Shown piece by piece: positions 39,348 through 43,830 of a DNA stretch of 43,830 bases; the first letter of the stretch is position 1; every line of letters starts with the position of its first letter. Made by a program: the position numbers and the translations under genes. Origin of the DNA: JAFAXD01 sp035472475 (lineage in GTDB: Bacteria > Pseudomonadota > Alphaproteobacteria > Rhizobiales > Xanthobacteraceae); contig DATIPA010000139.1 of the NCBI GenBank assembly GCA_035472475.1, positions 1-43,830 on the forward strand, written 5' to 3'. The notes beneath the pieces were generated by a model. The model saw nothing but the letters and a program-made list of their open reading frames with translations, was not told where the DNA came from and did no database searches.

Positions 39348-39973
39348 ATTTTGGCGTCGGCCAGCGCCCGCAACAGCGCCGCGACCTGCGCCCGCGGATC
39401 GCGCGCGCGCATCACCCCGCCCATGACGGCAATCCCGGCGGCGCCGCTGGCGATGACGTCGGCAACAAAGCGCGGCTCGATCCCGCCGACGGCGATGACG
39501 GGAACCGATGCGGCGGTTGCCAATGCCCGCAGGCCCGTCCCGCCCACCGCAGGCCCGTATCCTGGCTTGCTGGCCGACGCATAGGCGGGTCCCGCGATCG
39601 CATAATCCACGACCGAAGGATCGAGCGCCTGCGCTTCGTTCAGCGTGTGGATGGAACTGCCGACGAGCTTTCGCACACCCATGTCCGCGCGCGCCCGCGC
39701 GGCATTTGCACTGGCCGGAAGATGAACCCCATCCAGGCCACAGACCCTCGCGATATTGCGATCGCCGTGCAGCGTCAGACAGGCGCCGAATTGCCGGGCG
39801 ATCGGCAACAGTTGTTGCGCAAGCGCGATCTGATCCGCCGCCGGCAGGTCCTTCTCCCGGACGCTCACCCAGCGGCATCCGGCCGCAAGCGCTGCGGTCA
39901 CGACGTCGGCGAGCGGCTTTTGCGCCTGCGTCCGATCGGTGATGAGCAGCAGCGGGGGATCAGGAAGCGTCAA
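39329..39973 (-). CDS. thiE: Thiamine phosphate synthase (ThiE/TenI family)
   Basis: A 214-residue TIM-barrel protein, expected to couple HMP-pyrophosphate with thiazole phosphate to give thiamine phosphate. It has LLLITDRTQA, VSVREK, GDRNIARVCGLDGVHLP, VGSSIHTLNEA, YAIAGPAYASASKPGYGP and VIAVGGIEPRFVADVIASGAAGIAVMGGV. Some key residues differ from classic ThiE: the usual NDR is HGD (LTLHGDRN) and the pyrophosphate loop TxTK is SASK. It may therefore be closer to TenI (thiazole tautomerase). The start is TTG 39973, overlapping the thiG stop (TTGA). Operon position favours a role in thiamine synthesis. Confidence 0.83.
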   Translation of the reverse strand: MTLPDPPLLLITDRTQAQKPLADVVTAALAAGCRWVSVREKDLPAADQIALAQQLLPIARQFGACLTLHGDRNIARVCGLDGVHLPASANAARARADMGVRKLVGSSIHTLNEAQALDPSVVDYAIAGPAYASASKPGYGPAVGGTGLRALATAASVPVIAVGGIEPRFVADVIASGAAGIAVMGGVMRARDPRAQVAALLRALADAKIQPRGR

Positions 39974-40749
39974 GTGCCAACAAGACCAAATTGCGGGCTC
40001 GAGGGTTCCGCGTAAGCCCGCTTTGGGATGCGACCCGACAGGCGCGCCAGCCGACCGCCCTCGACAGCGGCGCGCATGCCTGCTGCCATCCGCACCGGAT
40101 CGGTCGCCTTGGAAACGGCAGTGTTGAGCAGAACCGCCGCGCAACCGAGTTCCATCGCCAACGCCGCATCTGAAGCCGTTCCGATCCCCGCATCGAGCAC
40201 GACCGGCACCGGCGAGCGCGCACAGATCAGTTCGATCAGGTGCGGATTGGAAATGCCCAATCCGGAGCCGATCGGCGATCCCAATGGCATGACGGCCGCC
40301 GCCCCGGCATCGGCGAGCCGGCGACAGCTCACCGGATCCTCATTGCAATACGGCAGCACGACAAAGCCCTTTGCAACGAGGGTCTCGGTCGCTCGCACAA
40401 GTTCCGCAACGTCCGGATAGAGCAATTCGCGATCGCCGATCACTTCGAGCTTGATCCAATTCGTCTCCAGCGCCTCACGAGCGAGTTCCGCCGTCAGGAT
40501 GGCGTCCTTGGCGGTCTGGCAGCCGGCCGTATTGGGGAGGAAGTGGGCTTTATCAGCGAGTAGATCGACGAGGCTCTCGTCCTCGGCCGCAAGGCTGATC
40601 CGGCGAATTGACGCGGTCACCAACTCGGTGCCGCTCGCCGCTACCGCAGCAAGCAGGATCTTGCGGTTAGGATATCCCGCAGTGCCCAGAAACAGGCGGG
40701 AGCGGAACGTGCGTCCCGCAATCACAAGTTCGTCTGGCCGGTTCTGCAT
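39970..40749 (-). CDS. thiG: Thiazole synthase
   Basis: A 259-residue TIM-barrel enzyme that forms the thiazole phosphate ring from DXP, dehydroglycine and ThiS thiocarboxylate. The Schiff-base lysine is K100 (NWIKLEVIGD). Other motifs: FRSRLFLGTAGYPN, LLPNTAGCQTA-like FLPNTAGC, VMPLGSPIGSGLGI and VVLDAGIGTASDAALAMELG. ATG 40749 has a GGGAGG ribosome site 6 nt upstream. It is 12 bp after thiS and 4 nt overlapping with thiE, so these are coupled. Confidence 0.97.
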   Translation of the reverse strand: MQNRPDELVIAGRTFRSRLFLGTAGYPNRKILLAAVAASGTELVTASIRRISLAAEDESLVDLLADKAHFLPNTAGCQTAKDAILTAELAREALETNWIKLEVIGDRELLYPDVAELVRATETLVAKGFVVLPYCNEDPVSCRRLADAGAAAVMPLGSPIGSGLGISNPHLIELICARSPVPVVLDAGIGTASDAALAMELGCAAVLLNTAVSKATDPVRMAAGMRAAVEGGRLARLSGRIPKRAYAEPSSPQFGLVGT

Positions 40750-40761
40750 CGACAACCTCCC

Positions 40762-40971
40762 TCAGCCCCCTTGCAAAACGCGCACAATCTCAACCCGGTC
40801 ACCCGGTTTCAGCGGTGTGGTAGGCCATGCGGCACGCAGCACCACGGCTCCATTGACGGAAACGGCGATCCCGCGGGCCTGCGCCTGCTCAGCCTTTTCG
40901 GCGACGAGCGCCGCAACGGTATCAGCGCGCAATGGCTCTTCGGTTCCGTTCACTCTGATGCTTGATCGCAT
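40762..40971 (-). CDS. thiS: Sulfur carrier protein ThiS
   Basis: A 69-residue ubiquitin-like sulfur carrier. The beta-grasp start MRSSIRVNGTEEPL is followed by VAVSVNGAVV-like segments and PLKPGDRVEIVRVLQGG, ending in the essential Gly-Gly whose C-terminus is adenylated and thiocarboxylated. ATG 40971 is chosen by family length; ATG 40986 (MSTQPMRSS) is also possible. No clear ribosome site is seen for either. It lies between thiO and thiG. Confidence 0.94.
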   Translation of the reverse strand: MRSSIRVNGTEEPLRADTVAALVAEKAEQAQARGIAVSVNGAVVLRAAWPTTPLKPGDRVEIVRVLQGG

Positions 40972-40999
40972 GGGCTGTGTGCTCATTCGAAAAACGTTG

Positions 41000-42163
41000 C
41001 TACTCGGCGGCGCGCGCGAGCGCGAACCGATCGATGCCGAACGGCGCAAGCGCCGGATCAACCACGCCGTCGATCACGGCGCGCGCAATCAGGTCGGCGG
41101 TAATGGGCGTCAACAGGATGCCGTTGCGGTGGTGCCCGGTTGCATAAACCAAACCGTGCATCGGCCCGGGGCCGAGGATCGGCGCATCATCGCGGCTGCC
41201 CGGCCGATGGCCGACCCACATCCCGTCGATGGATAATTCTTCGATCCCCGGAACCGCCCGCCACGCCGCTTCAAGCAACGTCAGAATGCCGCCCGCGGTC
41301 AGCGTGCTGTCGAACCTTTGTTCCTCGACCGTCGCGCCGATCAGCAACCGCCCGTCGCGGCGCGGCACCAGATAGACGCCGGGCGCGCAGACGACGTGGG
41401 ATACGAGCGGCGCCTTTGGATCCATGCGCAGCGCCAACATCTGGCCTTTCACCGGCCGCACCGGCGGTTGCAAATCAGGCGCTAGCCCACCAATGCCACG
41501 CGACCATGCGCCGGCCGCGAGCACCACGACGTCGGCAGGACATTCATCGCCGTTCGCGAGGACAACGCCGGTTGCGCGGCCGGCGGCGCTCGTCACCTCA
41601 GCCACTGCCGCTTGTTCGTTGATGATTGCCCCCGCAGCGCTCGCCGCTTTGCGCAGGGCAGCCACGAGCTTGCGGTTATCGACCTGATGGTCCTGCGGGC
41701 TCCATAGGGCGCCAGCAAGCGTGGCGGACAGCCGGGGTTCGCGCCGCCGTGCTTCTGCGGCATTGATCCATTCGATCGGAAGGCCCAGCTTGGTTTGAAG
41801 CGCCAACTGGTGCATGAGGCGCGCACGGTCGTCTGCGGTGAGGGCAACGATCAGCGTCCCCTCGTCACGCAGTTCAACGTCGATTCCGGTTGCGTCGCGC
41901 AGCTCTATCGCAAAGCGCGGCCAGAGCGCCTGGCTCGCTCGGCCCAGCGTCACCAGCGCCTCTTCGCCCGGCTCGGCCTCCATCACCGCGGCGAGCATTC
42001 CGGCGGCGGCGTGGCTCGCGCCGCCGCCCGCGGCGCCTTGGTCAAACAGGCGCACCGGAACTCCGCGCGTTGCCAATCGCCAGGCGATCGCGAGCCCGAT
42101 CACACCGGCACCGATGATGGCGACCCGCGGCTTGTCGTGGTTTGTCGGATGACCCTTCCTCAT
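41000..42163 (-). CDS. thiO: Glycine oxidase ThiO
   Basis: A 387-residue FAD-dependent amine oxidase that oxidises glycine to dehydroglycine for thiazole formation. The dinucleotide motif is VAIIGAGVIGLAIAWRLATRG near residue 14, SHAAAGMLAA matches the family A-x-G-M motif, and the C-terminal WVGHRPGSRDDAPILG and VYATGHHRNGILLTP are ThiO signatures. ATG 42163 follows AAAGGAAT. It is the first gene of a thiO-thiS-thiG-thiE cluster without thiC. The 168 bp upstream contain no CTGAGA or other TPP-riboswitch motif. Confidence 0.95.
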   Translation of the reverse strand: MRKGHPTNHDKPRVAIIGAGVIGLAIAWRLATRGVPVRLFDQGAAGGGASHAAAGMLAAVMEAEPGEEALVTLGRASQALWPRFAIELRDATGIDVELRDEGTLIVALTADDRARLMHQLALQTKLGLPIEWINAAEARRREPRLSATLAGALWSPQDHQVDNRKLVAALRKAASAAGAIINEQAAVAEVTSAAGRATGVVLANGDECPADVVVLAAGAWSRGIGGLAPDLQPPVRPVKGQMLALRMDPKAPLVSHVVCAPGVYLVPRRDGRLLIGATVEEQRFDSTLTAGGILTLLEAAWRAVPGIEELSIDGMWVGHRPGSRDDAPILGPGPMHGLVYATGHHRNGILLTPITADLIARAVIDGVVDPALAPFGIDRFALARAAE

Positions 42164-42332
42164 ATATTCCTTTCAGAGCCGTTCGCCGCCGACCGCCCAG
42201 TAACCGGAAGGACACACTTTACGGGCATTTCTCACTTCGCCGCCGTTCACTCACATTCGCTCTAGACCGCGATTCTACTGTGGGGTAATCTGTGGGTTCA
42301 AGAGGACATTTCTGCTTTGCGAGGAGAAAATC

Positions 42333-43541
42333 ATGGGGAAGCTGACGGCGTTGGATGTGGCGCGCGCCATCAAGCCGGGCATGTACGGCGATGGCGACGG
42401 TCTGTGGCTGCAGGTCAAGCACGCCAACGCAAAGTCGTGGGTGTTGCGCTACCATCTCAACGGCCGTGATCGTTATCTCGGGCTCGGCAGCGCGTCAGTC
42501 ATTACTCTCAAGCGCGCGAGAGAGCTAGCCGTGGAGCCGCGCCGCCTCTGCGCAGAGGGCATTGATCCGATCGACACCAAGCGTGCCCAGCACGCAGCCG
42601 CCGCAACGAATGCCGCGCGAGCCGTATCATTCAAACAATGTGCCGAGAACTACATAGCTGCACACGAGCAGTCGTGGAAGAGTGAAGTGCACCGGCGCCA
42701 GTGGCGCACGTCGATGGAGCAGGGTGTTTATCCCGTCATCGGCAATCTGCCAGTCAGGGACATCGACACTCCACTTGTCTTAAAAGTCTTGCATCCGATC
42801 TGGAACACCAAGCCCGAAAGCGCCAGCCGCATTCGTGGCCGTATTGAGACAGTGTTGAACGCGGCAAAGAGCGCCGGCCTGCGATCCGGCGAGAACCCGG
42901 CCACGTGGCGCGGGCATCTCCAGAACCTGCTGCCAAAGCCTCAGAAGGTTCGGCAGACCGCACATCACCCTGTCCTGCCCTATCGTGATCTGCCGGCTTT
43001 CATGCAGGCACTGCGGTTGCGTCAGGGATTTGGCGCTCGCGCGCTGGAGCTTACGATCTTAACGGCAGCCCGGACTGCGGAGGTGCTTGGCGCACAGTGG
43101 TCTGAAATCGATTTCAATCTGCGCGTCTGGGCGGTGCCGGCGACCCGCACAAAGACCGGCAAGGAGCACAGAGTTCCGCTCGCGCCATGCGCGATCGATT
43201 TATTGCAGAGCCTGAACAACGGCAATAGCGAGTTCGTGTTTCCGGGCAACCTCGGAAAGAGCCTGAGTGCCGCCGCCATGCCAAAGGTGCTTGAATTGAT
43301 GGGGCGCACAGACATTACTGTTCACGGCTTTCGCTCTACGTTCCGCGACTGGGCGGCTGAGACGACGGCATTCCCGCACGAAGTCGTGGAAATGGCGCTC
43401 GCCCACACGGTTGGCACCGCGGTCGAGCGCGCCTATCGGCGGTCGGACTTATTCGAGCGGCGCGCGCGCTTGATGGACGAGTGGGCGCGGTTCTGTGAAC
43501 AACCGCGGGCTTCTGCTGACGTTGTGCCAATAAGGAAGTAG
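42333..43541 (+). CDS. Tyrosine-type site-specific integrase
   Basis: A 402-residue tyrosine recombinase. The N-terminal arm-binding domain (DUF4102, about 1-90) has LTALDVARAIKPGMYGDGDGLWLQV. A core-binding domain is at about 95-200. The catalytic domain carries R247 (TAARTAEVLGAQW), a Lys in TKTGKEHRVPL, H331 and R334 (HGFRSTFRDWA), H358 and the nucleophile Y368 (AHTVGTAVERAYRR). All five or six catalytic residues are present, so it appears active. ATG 42333 has a GAGGAG ribosome site 7 nt upstream. No tRNA gene is next to it, so its attachment site is unclear. It is divergent from thiO and transcribed toward a lower-GC right edge, suggesting island DNA beyond. Confidence 0.96.
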   Translation: MGKLTALDVARAIKPGMYGDGDGLWLQVKHANAKSWVLRYHLNGRDRYLGLGSASVITLKRARELAVEPRRLCAEGIDPIDTKRAQHAAAATNAARAVSFKQCAENYIAAHEQSWKSEVHRRQWRTSMEQGVYPVIGNLPVRDIDTPLVLKVLHPIWNTKPESASRIRGRIETVLNAAKSAGLRSGENPATWRGHLQNLLPKPQKVRQTAHHPVLPYRDLPAFMQALRLRQGFGARALELTILTAARTAEVLGAQWSEIDFNLRVWAVPATRTKTGKEHRVPLAPCAIDLLQSLNNGNSEFVFPGNLGKSLSAAAMPKVLELMGRTDITVHGFRSTFRDWAAETTAFPHEVVEMALAHTVGTAVERAYRRSDLFERRARLMDEWARFCEQPRASADVVPIRK

Positions 43542-43545
43542 ACCA

Positions 43546-43573
43546 GATCAAGGTTCAGAACCGACCCTTGATC
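43546..43573 (+). terminator. Hairpin after the integrase gene
   Basis: GATCAAGG (43546-43553) and CCTTGATC (43566-43573) form a perfect 8-bp stem with a 12-nt loop, 4 bp after the stop codon. There is no T-run after it, so termination is not certain. Confidence 0.45.
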
Positions 43574-43830
43574 GCCTGACCGTGGGGCTCGGTCATCCCG
43601 GCCTCCCCCGGAAATTTGCGCAGAGAAAATTTCGAAAGAAGAAAAACTTAGACTTAACGTGCACAGGTGGACTTTCAAAAACTGTCACGCACACTTTCTG
43701 GCCAACACTTTTCAAGGTTTTCCCGATTCAGCCCGCGGCAATTTTGTAACACATTCAGCGTTGCCGGATTTTATCGCGAATTCAATAAGTTGAAACGCGG
43801 CGCGTTAACAGCGAACGCGCAAAAGCGAGC
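43574..43830. other. Lower-GC tail after the integrase, no gene seen
   Basis: From about 43610 the sequence is clearly AT-richer than the rest of the window (for example aaaatttcgaaagaagaaaaactta and caattttgtaacaca). I see no frame with a start and ribosome site. Such tails are typical inside mobile islands next to the integrase. Confidence 0.45.

Noticed and set aside
42164..42332. TPP riboswitch before thiO
   Set aside because: The conserved CTGAGA and GAACCTGA-type segments were not found on the minus strand in this leader.

Overview
The window reads as chromosomal DNA of an alphaproteobacterium of the order Hyphomicrobiales (Rhizobiales), most like the Bradyrhizobium/Rhodopseudomonas/Xanthobacteraceae group. 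The signs are high GC, the gene order dusB-ntrB-ntrC-ntrY-ntrX-hfq-hflX, a fused ispDF gene, a pyruvate dehydrogenase E1 beta subunit with its own lipoyl domain, and an Omp25-like small beta-barrel. The assignment rests on gene content and order only.

Layout. (1) Positions 1-3890 are an accessory edge: the first codons of a tyrosine integrase facing out of the window, a tRNA-Ser(UGA) that probably is its attachment site, an outer-membrane barrel, a divergent avidin-family protein, gene remnants and tiny one-helix membrane proteins. (2) 3893-11209 is a plus-strand housekeeping run: rlpA, dacC-type carboxypeptidase, tmk, holB, metG, tatD and a metallo-beta-lactamase-fold hydrolase, most overlapping or closely spaced. 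(3) 11620-13257 holds dps and mazG, separated by two 76-bp palindromic elements in opposite orientation. (4) 13260-23579 (minus) is the nitrogen-signalling block: dusB-ntrB-ntrC, ntrY-ntrX, a D-amino-acid aminotransferase, hfq and hflX. (5) 23704-25391 (plus) holds ispDF and the CinA C-terminal-type amidase. (6) 25376-35276 (minus) is the pyruvate dehydrogenase/lipoate block: pdhA, pdhB, a DUF5076 gene, pdhC, an orphan branched-chain amino-acid-type binding protein, lpdA, an HpaB/DszC-like flavin monooxygenase, lipA and a RatA/Coq10-like gene. (7) 35558-42163 holds a YqgE-like gene with a membrane segment, ftsB, eno, an isonitrile-hydratase-like DJ-1 protein, queF and thiO-thiS-thiG-thiE. (8) 42333 to the end is a second tyrosine integrase with a lower-GC tail, probably the edge of another island.

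How the parts fit. NtrB/NtrC and NtrY/NtrX are paired sensor kinases and regulators for nitrogen status; Hfq and HflX follow them as in related genomes. LipA makes the lipoyl cofactor carried by PdhB and PdhC, LpdA re-oxidises it, and enolase supplies the route to pyruvate. ThiO, ThiG, ThiS and ThiE make thiamine phosphate, the precursor of the cofactor used by PdhA/PdhB.

Most notable for follow-up: the avidin-like gene at 1604-1975, which keeps the avidin barrel signature but has changed several biotin-contact positions; the family of asymmetric 76-bp palindromes at 12151, 12241 and 35301, one of which supplies the dps stop codon and another of which lies in the pdhA leader; and the tRNA-Ser/integrase junction at the left edge. 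No CRISPR array, toxin-antitoxin pair or recognisable defence island was seen.
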